A stretch of 64,000 bases of DNA. Origin: Nitrobacter sp047149785. GTDB lineage: Bacteria > Pseudomonadota > Alphaproteobacteria > Rhizobiales > Xanthobacteraceae. The position numbers were made by a program, and so were the translations under genes. Below, one piece after another: positions 22,960 through 31,393 of the stretch (position 1 is its first letter; every line of letters begins with the position of its first letter). The notes beneath the pieces are model-generated. The model did not search any database and was not told the DNA's origin. It was given only the letters and a program-made list of their open reading frames with translations. The stretch lies in contig NZ_BAAGBE010000001.1 in the NCBI RefSeq assembly GCF_047149785.1, forward strand, positions 1-64,000, in the 5' to 3' direction.

Positions 22960-25170
22960 ATGGCAAGGACATCGAAGAAGGCGAAGGTCGTCACGGTTAC
23001 GACGGCAGATGAGGTTGCAAACTCGGTGGCGGAGATCGTCGGCGCGCTGCCCGCACCGGAAGCGGAAGCTGTTGCGGCGACCGAGACCGGGAGCACCCCG
23101 GAGATGGTAGCAAGTGGCGAGATAGCTTTTATTCCGCTCAACAAGTTGAAGAAGTCACCTCGCAATGCGCGGAAGACTCCGCACAGCGAGGCCGATATCG
23201 AAGCGTATGCGGCCAGCATCGCCGCCAAGGGCATCCTGCAAAACCTTGTGGTGGAGCCGGAGCTTGATGCGAACGGCGAGCCGATCGGCTTCTATTTCGT
23301 CACCATTGGCGAAGGCCGCAGGCTGGCGCAGTTGCTGCGCGCGAAGCGCAAGCAGATCAAGAGGACCGAACCGATCCGCTGCGTCATCGACACGGCGAAT
23401 GACCCGTTCGAGATCAGCCTGGACGAGAACGTCACGCGCACGGCCATGCACCCCGCCGACCAGTTCGAGGCGTTCCGCGAGCTTGCGGAACATCGCGGAT
23501 GGGGAGCGGAGGAAATCGCCGCCCGCTTTGGCGTGACCGCGCATGTGGTGAAGCAGCGGCTTCGCCTTGGCGCTGTCAGCCCGAAGCTGATGCAGGTCTA
23601 TCGCGACGGTGGCTTGACGCTCGACCAGTTGATGGCCTTCGCCATCACCGAGGATCATGCGCGGCAGGAGCAGGTTCATGCGAACCTCTCCTATAATCGC
23701 GATCCGTCCTTCATCCGTCGCGACCTCATGAAGACGCACATTCCGGCAACGGATCGGCGCGCGATCTTTGTCGGCGCGGAAGCTTACATGGAAGCAGGCG
23801 GCAACATCGTTCGCGACCTGTTCACGGAGGATCGTGGCGGCTTCTATGAAGATGCCGCGCTACTGCACCGGCTTGTCATCCAGAAGCTGGAACGCATTGC
23901 TGCCGACATTCAGGCGGAGGAAGGCTGGAAGTGGGTTTCGGTCCATATCGACTATCCCCACGCCCACGGCCTGCGCCGTGCCTATCCGCAGCCGGTGGAG
24001 CTTTCGGAGAATGACGCCGCTGCCTACACCGCCGCGCAGGAGGAATACGACCGCCTGTCGTCAGAGTATGACAGCGCCGAGGAACTTCCCGACGATGTCG
24101 ATCAGCGTTTCGGAGAACTTGAAGCCGAGATCGAGCGCATCGACGCATTGCGTCATGCCTACGATCCCGACGACACCGCGCGCGGAGGCATATTCGTCAT
24201 GTTGTCCCATGACGGCGAAGCTCGGATCGAACGCGGCTTCATCCGCGCCGAGGACGAGAAGCCGGAGGAAGTGGCAGACGGCAGCGTGATCGACGGCGTT
24301 CGCGTCAACGATGATGGCGAGATCATCGAGGACGACGAGGACGGGAACGATGTTTCCGCGCTCGATGCCGAGGACGACGAAGCGGACGAAGACGGCAAGA
24401 CGCTATCTGATCTTCTTATCCGCGACCTGACGGCGCACCGGACGCTTGGCCTGCGCCTCGCCCTTGGCGCTCAGCCGGATATGGCGTTGATCGCCGTGAC
24501 GCATGCCTTTGCCACGCAGACCTTCTATCACGCCGTGAACGCCCATTGCCTCGACATCCGTCCTGTCAGTTCCGACCTTGGCGGGCATGCGGATGGCATC
24601 GAGGACACGGCGGCGGCGAAAGCGCTGGCGGATCGTCATGCCGGGTGGGCTGCGGACATGCCGCGCGACGTGGCGGGCCTGTGGGGCTTCATCGCTGGAC
24701 TGGATCAGACGAGCATCATGGCGCTGTTCGCGCATTGCGCCTCGCAGACCGTCAATGCGGTGAAGCAGCCTTGGGAGCGCAAGCCCCGCGCCCATGAGAC
24801 AGCCGACAGGCTGGCGACGGCGACTGCCCTCGACATGACGGCGCATTGGACGCCCACGGTGCGGACTTATCTCGGTCGGGTCACCAAGGCCCACATCCTC
24901 GCCGCCGTGCGCGAAGCTATCAGCGACGAGGCGGCGGATCGGATCGCCAGCATGAAGAAGCAGCCGATGGCGGAAGCCGCCGAGCAGCTTCTTGCCGAAA
25001 CTGGCTGGCTTCCGCCGCTTCTGCGGACGGCGCAGCCCGCGTGGTCGGACGAGCCGCAGGCTGACGTCGATGCACGGATGGACGTGGCAGAGCCGGAGGC
25101 GGCGGACCTTCCCGCCGAGAACATCGGTGCGGCCGAGGAAGGCGAAACCTTCCACGAAGCGGCCGAGTGA
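22960..25170 (+). CDS. ParB/RepB/Spo0J-like partition-type protein of the conjugative element
   Basis: A 736-residue protein. The N-terminal third is a ParB nucleotide-binding and helix-turn-helix unit: IPLNKLKKSPRNARK, then GEGRRLAQLL, SLDENVTRTAMHPADQFEAF and the HTH segment EEIAARFGVTAHVVKQRLRL. The rest is acidic and helical, with a very acidic block near residues 450-485 and a C-terminal helical domain. Long ParB-like proteins of this kind are standard in alphaproteobacterial ICEs and plasmids. The start at 22960 follows the leader; the frame is open upstream, but that part is the leader RNA. Two hairpins follow the stop. Confidence 0.88.
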   Translation: MARTSKKAKVVTVTTADEVANSVAEIVGALPAPEAEAVAATETGSTPEMVASGEIAFIPLNKLKKSPRNARKTPHSEADIEAYAASIAAKGILQNLVVEPELDANGEPIGFYFVTIGEGRRLAQLLRAKRKQIKRTEPIRCVIDTANDPFEISLDENVTRTAMHPADQFEAFRELAEHRGWGAEEIAARFGVTAHVVKQRLRLGAVSPKLMQVYRDGGLTLDQLMAFAITEDHARQEQVHANLSYNRDPSFIRRDLMKTHIPATDRRAIFVGAEAYMEAGGNIVRDLFTEDRGGFYEDAALLHRLVIQKLERIAADIQAEEGWKWVSVHIDYPHAHGLRRAYPQPVELSENDAAAYTAAQEEYDRLSSEYDSAEELPDDVDQRFGELEAEIERIDALRHAYDPDDTARGGIFVMLSHDGEARIERGFIRAEDEKPEEVADGSVIDGVRVNDDGEIIEDDEDGNDVSALDAEDDEADEDGKTLSDLLIRDLTAHRTLGLRLALGAQPDMALIAVTHAFATQTFYHAVNAHCLDIRPVSSDLGGHADGIEDTAAAKALADRHAGWAADMPRDVAGLWGFIAGLDQTSIMALFAHCASQTVNAVKQPWERKPRAHETADRLATATALDMTAHWTPTVRTYLGRVTKAHILAAVREAISDEAADRIASMKKQPMAEAAEQLLAETGWLPPLLRTAQPAWSDEPQADVDARMDVAEPEAADLPAENIGAAEEGETFHEAAE

Positions 25171-25180
25171 ACCGCCACGG

Positions 25181-25259
25181 CCGGAGCCGCCTTGGCGGCT
25201 CTGGCCAGCCTTTCGACAGCATCGAGAATTTTCCGGCCGCGCCTGATCGGCGCGGCCGG
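25181..25259 (+). terminator. two consecutive hairpins after the ParB-like gene
   Basis: CCGGAGCCGCC and GGCGGCTCTGG (25181-25204) form one stem around TT with one G-U pair. CCGGCCGCGCC and GGCGCGGCCGG (25233-25259) form a perfect 11-bp stem around TGATC. No T-run follows. They resemble the hairpin after DUF932 (29137-29162). Confidence 0.5.
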
Positions 25260-25293
25260 AGACCTCGACCGCACGACAGCAGGAATCATAACC

Positions 25294-25500
25294 ATGAGAA
25301 GCTATTCAGAGCAGCGGGCGATGCTCGCCAGCATGGAGAGAGCGGAAAGAGCGCCACCTTTGCGTCATCGAACGGCAGATCGAAGCGCGCGCCAAGCGGA
25401 TGACCATCAGCACCCGCGTCAAGGCGCGGCAGGCCGGAGCCATCGCGGCTTTCCACGTCCGCTACCGGATCAACGAATCGGCGCGGGAGAGCGGGTCATG
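25294..25500 (+). pseudogene. frameshifted small helical protein
   Basis: MRSYSEQRAMLASMERAE starts after a ribosome-binding-like GGAATC at 25294. Continuity is then found in another frame from about 25350 (KERHLCVIERQIEARAKR, then a basic helical stretch, ending ESGS at 25500). Restoring the frame near 25347 gives one helical protein of about 68 residues. The stop overlaps the start of the next gene (TCATGA), as expected for an operon gene. Whether this is decay or a sequencing error cannot be told. Confidence 0.6.
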
Positions 25501-25767
25501 ACACGGCGCTTTCCCCGTACCGAACCGCTGATCCCCGACGAGTTGCTGGCCAAGCTGATCGAGAATGGCCGCACCAGCGAAGAACGGGACGACTTCGATC
25601 CGTTCCTAATCGGCATGGGCTGTCCAGAACTCGGCTACCTCTCAGCGAGATTGAGGATGTACGCGGCAAACTTGGCCTGCCGGTCGAACGCGACCTCTAT
25701 TTCAGGGTCGAACACCGCCTCAGCACCTATCAAGCTCGCGCGCAGCGCCGGGATGATCTTCACTTGA
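25498..25767 (+). pseudogene. DUF2958 protein, internally deleted and frameshifted
   Basis: The start (LIPDELLAKLIENGRT) and the later GCPELGY match DUF2958, but the acidic middle part of the domain, normally about 30 residues, is missing. After GCPELGY the frame shifts: LSEIEDVRGKLGLPVERDLY, followed by FRVEHRLSTYQARA, is read in another frame from about 25640 to 25770. Both lesions together make a nonfunctional copy. DUF2958 genes usually accompany ParB-like and DUF736 genes in these elements. Confidence 0.7.
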
Positions 25768-25791
25768 AATCGCGTCCGGCGCGTCGTTGCG

Positions 25792-26244
25792 ATGCGCCGG
25801 ATCGTATCCATCGTAGAGGGAGGCCTCGACAAGACCGCAATGATCGTCGTCGCCGTGATGCTGATCGGCATGATGTGCGTCCTCGCTTATACGCTGGCGA
25901 TCTACGCGCTGCCGTTCATGCTGGGGCTCGCGGCGATGCGCTTTGCCTACGGCACCGGAGCCGGCTGGCTCGGAGCGGGAATCGTCGGCCTTGTCGCTGG
26001 CGCGGCATCCTTCGGAATCCTGACGTTCCTGTTCGCAACGCTGCGCCCGCCGATCCTACGCATCGCCTTGGCGCTCATATTCGCCGCGCCCGCCGCCGTC
26101 GCGGGATATGCGCTTGTGCATGGCGTGACCGGCGAGGCCGTTCCTTTGCCGGTCTGGCGGCGACTTTTCTGCCTTGCAAGCGGCGCATTGGTGGGTGCGG
26201 CCGCCGTGATGCGACTGGCAACGTCCGCCGGTTCGCAAGGCTAA
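25792..26244 (+). CDS. integral membrane protein of unknown function
   Basis: A 150-residue protein with four hydrophobic helices (about residues 16-38, 42-75, 82-105 and 125-142) and short loops. I recognise no functional family. It lies directly after the DUF2958 pseudogene in the same direction, with no clear ribosome-binding site at the first ATG, so the start is uncertain. It uses G/C at third positions like a real gene. Confidence 0.6.
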   Translation: MRRIVSIVEGGLDKTAMIVVAVMLIGMMCVLAYTLAIYALPFMLGLAAMRFAYGTGAGWLGAGIVGLVAGAASFGILTFLFATLRPPILRIALALIFAAPAAVAGYALVHGVTGEAVPLPVWRRLFCLASGALVGAAAVMRLATSAGSQG

Positions 26245-26266
26245 GTCGGTTCGTCGAACGCCGAAG

Positions 26267-26560
26267 CTATCGGCGCACCGCATATTCCGTGTTGTCCATG
26301 AGCGGATCAACATGGAATCGAAGCCGTTGGCGCGATCTCGCAAATAGGCGAGATAGTCTTTGCAATGCCCCGGAAGCCGCCAACGTCATCGGTCAGCACC
26401 ACGCCGCCCGGCCGGATGCGCGACGCCAGCAGCTTCACAATGTTGAGCGCGCGCATCGGAAAGCCGTCGTTGAGCACGAGTCGATCTCCGCCGGATCGGT
26501 CGCAAGGCTTCCATCGCATGGCCTTCGCGCACTTCGGTCACAATCCCTTCTGACGCAAGA
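26267..26560 (-). pseudogene. decayed O-methyltransferase-like gene
   Basis: Reading the minus strand in successive frames gives the ordered pieces VTEVREGHAMEAL, ATDPAEID, LVLNDGFPMRALNIVKLLA, SRIRPGGVVLTDDVGGFRG, KDYLAYLRDRANGFDSML and NTEYAVRR, then a stop at 26267. This is the C-terminal half of a class I SAM-dependent O-methyltransferase (GDALETL..., RPGGVVLTDD..., GTEYAV...). At least three frame changes are needed. No N-terminal SAM-binding loop is readable upstream. Confidence 0.55.
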
Positions 26561-27240
26561 GAGGGCGGCAGCGGACATTTCGCCGGTCGCCCCGGCTCGC
26601 GCGAGCATCGCGTTGGACAGTCTCAAGCAGCACCGCAGCGGCAGATATCCACATGATCGAGCCATCCTCGCCGTCAGCCACCATGCCCCGCACGACATCG
26701 AGACGGGAGCGAGTCGTCGCAGCGGCTTGTGTAGCGAGGTAGTCGCTACCTTTGCGGAACTGTTCTTCCCGCGCCCAACACAATGGCGACGCGAGTGAAG
26801 GGCGGAGAGTCCGACTCCTTCCGTGTCGTCGATGACGACGACGTTGAGGACACATCATATCGGCGTTGAGGTTCAGGTGTTTGCTTGATGGAGCCGGAAT
26901 AGCCGTGTTCGGTGCGAAGCGAGAAGTGTGCTTCCGATCCTTGTCGCCACATCGCGGTTTCTTCTGACTGTCTTTTTCAAGCCGCTCCCACGGGCGTCCT
27001 CGATTGGTTTGGTCTGACCGAAGACCGGCGACGAAAGCGTCGCCTCGATCTTGAACCTGCAACGTCCGCCGCCAGCTTTTTTCCGCCGCCTTCGGCTTTG
27101 CATCGCGAGCCAAAAAAGCTGTCGCCGGCCGCCCTCCATGGTGTTTCGGCCCCAAGGGGTGCAGTCCGATCGTCCCCGGTCTGTCGACCACCATCGAGGT
27201 TGCGATGGGCGCGGCCCGATAAGCAGAAGGAAACCACGTG
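26561..27240. other. no intact gene; leader region of DUF736
   Basis: Long frames here lack starts and family resemblance. CAGCTTTTTT (27073-27082) and AAAAAAGCTG (27112-27121) form a perfect 10-bp stem around a GC-rich loop. The last 40 bases before 27241 carry AGAAGGAAACC, the ribosome-binding site of DUF736. Confidence 0.45.
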
Positions 27241-27558
27241 ATGGCTACGATCGGCACTTTCTCCCGCACCGAGAACAATGGCGGATACAACGGCTCGGTC
27301 AAGACTCTCACCCTCAACGTCAAGTCGGTAAAGTTCGTCCCAGTCGAAGGCGACAACGAAAAGGGTCCGCACTTCCGCGTCATCGCGGCTGGAACAGAGT
27401 TCGGTGCGGCCTGGAAGAAGAAGTCCGACAAGGGCAACGACTACCTCTCCGTCAAGCTCGACGACCCGTCGTTCCCGGCTCCGATCTATGCGAGCCTGGT
27501 CGAAAGCGAAGGCGAGGAACTGGCGCTCATCTGGTCGCGTCGCCGCGCCGCCGACTGA
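27241..27558 (+). CDS. DUF736 family protein
   Basis: A 105-residue DUF736 protein. MATIGTFSRTENNGGYNGSV, a KTLTLNVKSVKFVPVE strand pair and DYLSVKLDDPSFPAPIYASL are family hallmarks. DUF736 proteins are small beta-rich proteins common on alphaproteobacterial conjugative elements, with no established function. A GTG directly upstream of the ATG is an alternative start. A second, diverged DUF736 gene lies at 33631-33957. An intrinsic-type terminator follows. Confidence 0.93.
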   Translation: MATIGTFSRTENNGGYNGSVKTLTLNVKSVKFVPVEGDNEKGPHFRVIAAGTEFGAAWKKKSDKGNDYLSVKLDDPSFPAPIYASLVESEGEELALIWSRRRAAD

Positions 27559-27575
27559 GGCCGGCCACCGGCGAG

Positions 27576-27597
27576 GCCCCGCCGAAAGCGGGGCTTT
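27576..27597 (+). terminator. intrinsic-type terminator after DUF736
   Basis: GCCCCGC (27576-27582) pairs with GCGGGGC (27588-27594) around CGAAA, followed by TTTGTC, 18 bases after the DUF736 stop. Confidence 0.7.
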
Positions 27598-27640
27598 GTC
27601 ATGCTCATGTCCGCGCAAAGCAAGATATAAGGTGAGCTGC

Positions 27641-27926
27641 GCTCCCTTTGTCTTGATCGGCCGCGGCCGGAGCCTTGCCGATCGTAGTGGGGAGCCAAGG
27701 GGTCTTACCCCTTGCTCCCCGCAAATGCCGCCTGTTGCGGAGCCGGGCCGCGGCCTCGCAAAGTGGCCGATACCCACGACTTCATCAGCATTGTCATCCG
27801 CTCCGCTCGCCTCGCAGCCCGGCTCCGCGCGCCGGCATGTGCCCCCTCCATCCCCGCGCGCTCACGCGCCCCCGGAAGGCATGTCGGGGGACATGCCTTC
27901 GGCATTAACGGGAAAGGAACAGAACA
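27641..27926 (+). ncRNA. structured leader 2, upstream of DUF932
   Basis: This is the second copy of the leader seen at 22671-22959. Hairpin A pairs GGGGAGCCAAGGGG (27689-27702) with CCCCTTGCTCCCC (27708-27720), with one bulged C, around TCTTA. Hairpin B pairs GAAGGCATGTC (27875-27885) with GACATGCCTTC (27890-27900), again 26 bases before the ATG. Compared with copy 1, stem sequences change on both sides, for example G-C to A-U in hairpin B. Both leaders end in a similar purine-rich ribosome-binding segment. Confidence 0.6.
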
Positions 27927-29126
27927 ATGAATTCCATCAGCAGCAGCCAGAACCAACAGCAGGCAGTGAATAGCGGTTTCCGCGTGGACATCTCGCGCGG
28001 GCAGCGCATCGGCCGCGTGTCGTCCGAATGGTTTTCGCGCCCGGACGACGAGCGTTATTTGTCGCTCACCGAGCTTTACGATGCGGTGAAGACGCGCGCG
28101 GGTCGCGCCAAGACCCGCACCGTGGAAAGCCGCGCCGTGCGCGCGGAGGCGAGCCGGGAGAATACGGAGCGGCTTTCGCTCATCGTCCCCGGACAGGAGC
28201 GGCCCGTTGCGCCCACGCATTGGAGCTTCGGGCAGTTGTGCAGCCTTGTCGGCGCACCCGTCACCTATATGCGACAGCTTCCCGCGCCGCTCGCAGGCAT
28301 CAACCTGCAGCACGGTTTGTTGTCGCATCGCGCCGAGCTTGTGAAGACTCTGGAAACAGAAGACGGACGCGTTGAATTGCGCGCCGTCACCGGCCCGGAT
28401 TACGGGCGCATCTGGGATCACGAGCTTGTCGCCTCCGTCATGCGCATCGCCGGAAACGGAACGGGCGATACGATGTGGAAGGTGCCGGGCGTGTTGGATT
28501 GGGCGACCATGACGCACAATCCGTTCGTGGACATCACGAAGGACACCACCACGCTTTACGCCAGCGACCGCGACGTGTTCCTGTTCTTGGTGGATGATAC
28601 GCACCCCATCGAAGCCGGACGCTTGCCAAATGGCGAGCCGGATTTGTATTTCCGGGGCTTCTATGCGTGGAATAGCGAAGTCGGGTCGAAGACGCTTGGC
28701 ATCGCCTCTTTCTATCTGCGCGCCGTGTGCATGAACCGCAATCTTTGGGGTTGCGAGAACTTCGAGGAAATCAGCATCCGGCACAGTAAGTTTGCCGCGC
28801 AACGCTTCGCCCATGAAGCAGCGCCCGCGTTGACGAGCTTCGCCCATTCCTCGCCCGCGCCATTCGTGGCAGGCATCAAGGCGGCGCGGGAGAAGATCGT
28901 CGCCCGCACCGACGACGACCGCAAAACCTTCTTGCGCAAGCGCGGGTTCAGCAAGGCCGAGACGGCTAAAATCATCGAGACCGTGTTGCAGGAAGAAGGC
29001 CGCCCGCCGGAGTCGATCTTTGATTTTGTCGCGGGCATGACGGCCCACGCTCGCATCAAGGCGCATCAGGATGCGCGGCTTGAACTGGAGGGGAAGGCAA
29101 AGACCTTGCTGGAGAAGGCCGCATAA
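27927..29126 (+). CDS. DUF932 family protein
   Basis: A 399-residue DUF932 protein. Signatures include RYLSLTELYDAV, the middle segment LRAVTGPDYGRIWDHELV and the C-terminal SFYLRAVCMNRNLWG with an ISIRHSKFA motif. These proteins occur next to ParB-like genes on plasmids and ICEs and resemble phage and plasmid LGT-type accessory proteins; no biochemical role is established. It has its own structured leader and a following hairpin, so it is probably an independent transcript. Confidence 0.92.
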   Translation: MNSISSSQNQQQAVNSGFRVDISRGQRIGRVSSEWFSRPDDERYLSLTELYDAVKTRAGRAKTRTVESRAVRAEASRENTERLSLIVPGQERPVAPTHWSFGQLCSLVGAPVTYMRQLPAPLAGINLQHGLLSHRAELVKTLETEDGRVELRAVTGPDYGRIWDHELVASVMRIAGNGTGDTMWKVPGVLDWATMTHNPFVDITKDTTTLYASDRDVFLFLVDDTHPIEAGRLPNGEPDLYFRGFYAWNSEVGSKTLGIASFYLRAVCMNRNLWGCENFEEISIRHSKFAAQRFAHEAAPALTSFAHSSPAPFVAGIKAAREKIVARTDDDRKTFLRKRGFSKAETAKIIETVLQEEGRPPESIFDFVAGMTAHARIKAHQDARLELEGKAKTLLEKAA

Positions 29127-29136
29127 GCAGAGAAGC

Positions 29137-29162
29137 CCGCGCCGTCATGATCGACGGCGCGG
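29137..29162 (+). terminator. hairpin after DUF932
   Basis: CCGCGCCGTC (29137-29146) pairs perfectly with GACGGCGCGG (29153-29162) around ATGATC, ten bases after the stop. No T-run is present. Further right, GATTAGCAA (29204) and TTGCTAATC (29314) form a distant 9-bp inverted pair of unknown meaning. Confidence 0.5.
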
Positions 29163-29356
29163 CCGGGCATAAGGCCGTCTCGCACGGTTTCCGAATAGGC
29201 GAAGATTAGCAATTTTCCGCGGATCCGTGAACCCGGATCGGCAGCGGGGCCGCGCCTAGACGGCACGGCCGCCGCTCGCCGGGCTGAGCCCGGCTCGCGA
29301 TTCACACACGAACTTGCTAATCATTCCGATGGGAAACGTCGAGCGCCGACGTGGGG

Positions 29357-29572
29357 TCAGCGCTTTGGCAGCCGGATCAGATCACAGGGATCGACGCCGA
29401 GTGCCTCCGCGATCTTGCCCAACACGCTCACGCTCGCTGACACCGCGCCGCGCTCAATCGAGCCAACATAACGCATGCTCAACCCTGACCGCGCGGCCAG
29501 TTCCTCCTGCGTCAGTTTCCTGTCATAGCGCAGCCGACGTATATTGATCGCCATGACCTCCGTGAGGTCCAT
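29357..29572 (-). CDS. Xre/Cro-type helix-turn-helix regulator
   Basis: A 71-residue single-domain HTH_3 protein. The HTH lies at about residues 19-45 (LTQEELAARSGLSMRYVGSIERG), shown here only by its key positions, with the family end VLGKIAEALGVDP. It is transcribed against the surrounding element genes. A long palindrome 21-49 bp upstream of its start is the probable operator. It may control element maintenance or transfer (inferred). Confidence 0.9.
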   Translation of the reverse strand: MDLTEVMAINIRRLRYDRKLTQEELAARSGLSMRYVGSIERGAVSASVSVLGKIAEALGVDPCDLIRLPKR

Positions 29573-29592
29573 GACGTATCGGAGCCAGAATC

Positions 29593-29621
29593 GGAACGAT
29601 CGTTCTAGGAATGATCGTTCC
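29593..29621. promoter_or_regulatory. operator palindrome of the Xre regulator
   Basis: GGAACGATC (29593-29601) and GATCGTTCC (29613-29621) flank an inner TTC-TAG-GAA, giving a 29-bp dyad with one mismatched pair. It lies between the xre gene and the plus-strand genes to its right, so it could serve both directions. Confidence 0.7.
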
Positions 29622-29800
29622 TATTCGATATAGAAGGGATCAAACCCGACAGGAAAGTGGTTGTGATGTTTGGTCTTGTTGTCGCATCCGCTGCATAGCG
29701 GTATTCCGATTTTGGGGCGGGAGTTGCTGTCTAAATCCTGTTGCGAGCGACGCGAACTATCTATTTGGAAGCTAAGTCGCCGAAATTTGGAAATACGTCG

Positions 29801-30064
29801 ATGACCAAAACCACCTTCAAGGACAGTCCGCCGCTGACCGAACGGGTGAATTCCTACGATGAAGCGCATCTTGCTACTTATCTTCGGCTTCTCGATGCGG
29901 CGGAGGAAGGGGCCGATTGGCGGGAGGTGGTAGCAATCGTGTTCGGCCTCGACGTCGATGTCGATCCGGAACGGGCGAAGCGCGTCCACGACAGCCATCT
30001 GGCCCGTGCGCGCTGGATGACTGAGAAGGGCTACCGGCATCTTCTCGAACGTCGCATGCAGTAA
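29801..30064 (+). CDS. DUF2285-type small protein of the element
   Basis: An 87-residue protein typical of ICE accessory regions: YDEAHLATYLRLLDAAEEGADWREV, a helical stretch and the ending HLARARWMTEKGYRHLL (shown in parts). Related proteins carry the DUF2285 name and are thought to bind DNA. The ATG at 29801 is chosen because the family start (MTKTTFKD...) begins there; the frame is open 20 codons upstream. Confidence 0.75.
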   Translation: MTKTTFKDSPPLTERVNSYDEAHLATYLRLLDAAEEGADWREVVAIVFGLDVDVDPERAKRVHDSHLARARWMTEKGYRHLLERRMQ

Positions 30065-30208
30065 TCGCCAATTGTCCACTTGTCGTTTACCCAGCGCCAA
30101 CCCTACGTTGCGCGTTCCGGTTCAGCACTCTATTCCAAATATCCATCTTCCGACGCTCGCCGTCCCTCAATAGTCATCCGATGGCAACGGCTGCGCGGGG
30201 AGGCAGAT

Positions 30209-31004
30209 ATGGAGCCGCTTCAGGATTGGCGATCGCCGCAATTCGAGGATGAATTGAGCCAGCTTGATCGTGGCGGCGTGAGTTTTGAGTTTCTTCGTCG
30301 CAATCAAAGCTACCGGCGGGATCATACCGCGGCGCTGACGGAGATCGCCGCCGGCGGCACGACCAAAGCCGAAGCCATTGCGCGCCTCTCGCGCCGCTGG
30401 GGGCTTGCCTTTCCCGGCGGACCCCGCTGTATCGGCCCTCGCCGCGCGACCGATCTGGGAGCCGACACGCTCCCCCGCGGTGCTCACTGTCACGGCTGCT
30501 CCAAACGGCTTTGCAGCGTCTTTGCTTCCTGATTCACAGACACTTCCTGTCCGTGGACAATTAACCGGCGATGGATTGCATGCCGTCGCCGACGATGATG
30601 AGGGCGACCACCAGCTCTGGTTTGAGAACGGCGCGGGGTCAACGAGAGCGGCGATCTTGCTGCCGCTTGATCCGTATTTCTGGTGGCGCTACCGCAATGC
30701 AGGCCGTTTGATGCGACGGCTGGAGGGAAAGCGTTCTGGCCGCTGGCCACGTGAACAGCACCTGTCCCCATTCCAGCTTCATCGTGCAGCGCTCATGCTG
30801 CGCGCCTGGGACGGTGTGGAAGCCGGTGCATCGCGTCGCTTCATCGCCCGTATCCTTCTCAACAAGGACGTCGAAGCCCTGCGCGCGATCGACTGGAAAA
30901 ATGCGCCGGAACGACGCCGGCTCGCGCGCATCCTGAAAGCTTGCCGTGACACGATCGAGGGCGGTTATCTGCGCTGGCTCGCGCCGCCCAACTCCCGCCG
31001 CTGA
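30209..31004 (+). pseudogene. DUF2285 domain protein with a single-base frameshift
   Basis: The first part (MEPLQDWRSPQFEDELSQL, then FEFLRRNQSYRRDH and RLSRRWGLAF) and the second part (FPADPAVSALAARPIWEP to a DUF2285 helical end GGYLRWLAPP) are in different frames. They join exactly if one C is removed from the CCC run at about 30414-30416. The restored product would be about 265 residues. Location in a homopolymer means a sequencing error is possible, but other genes of this element are also broken. Confidence 0.75.
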
Positions 31005-31142
31005 TGCACCGTCGATGTCGCCGGGGTAGGGGGGACACTTTCCTTAGAGACCCCGATTTTTGTCACTCCGCCGAGCCGCTGATTTTTCGCCATCGTCGCA
31101 ACCGACTCGCCGCCATGATGGCGGCTGCGACGGAGGCTCGCA

Positions 31143-31385
31143 ATGCCGGAGAAGACCGAGAAGACTTGGCCGCGTTTCGTGCGCACGCCCGAGGCCGCGC
31201 GCCTTCTCGATCTCTCCCCACGCACACTTGAGAAGCATCGGTGTGATGGCACCGGCCCCGTCTATCATAAGCTCGGCGGCCGCGTGGTGTACGCCGTCTC
31301 CGACCTTGCGGCATGGGTCGATGCCTGCGCCCGCCAGTCCACAGCGGAATCCGCTGCGGGCCATGCAGCCGACACAGCGGGCTGA
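31143..31385 (+). CDS. AlpA/MerR-type helix-turn-helix protein
   Basis: An 80-residue protein with an excisionase-like winged helix: FVRTPEAARLLDLSPRTLEK, then a basic wing and VVYAVSDLAAWVDA. Such proteins precede repA in this class of element and may act as regulators or excision factors. A strong hairpin (GCCGCCAT/ATGGCGGC at 31109-31125 with outer GTCGCA/TGCGAC) sits just before its GGAGG ribosome-binding site, so its translation may be structure-limited. Confidence 0.85.
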   Translation: MPEKTEKTWPRFVRTPEAARLLDLSPRTLEKHRCDGTGPVYHKLGGRVVYAVSDLAAWVDACARQSTAESAAGHAADTAG

Positions 31386-31393
31386 TCGTCGCC

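Noticed and set aside
25764..26798. 344-codon plus-strand frame after DUF2958
   Set aside because: It runs through the membrane protein gene in another frame and through a methyltransferase remnant, and has an Arg-rich shadow composition.
29621..30100. 159-codon minus-strand frame
   Set aside because: It lies opposite the DUF2285-type gene at 29801, which has a recognised pattern. The minus-strand product resembles no family.
30380..30430. programmed frameshift in the DUF2285 gene
   Set aside because: The join lies in a plain CCC run without a recognised slippery heptamer or downstream stimulator. A one-base insertion or a sequencing error explains it better.
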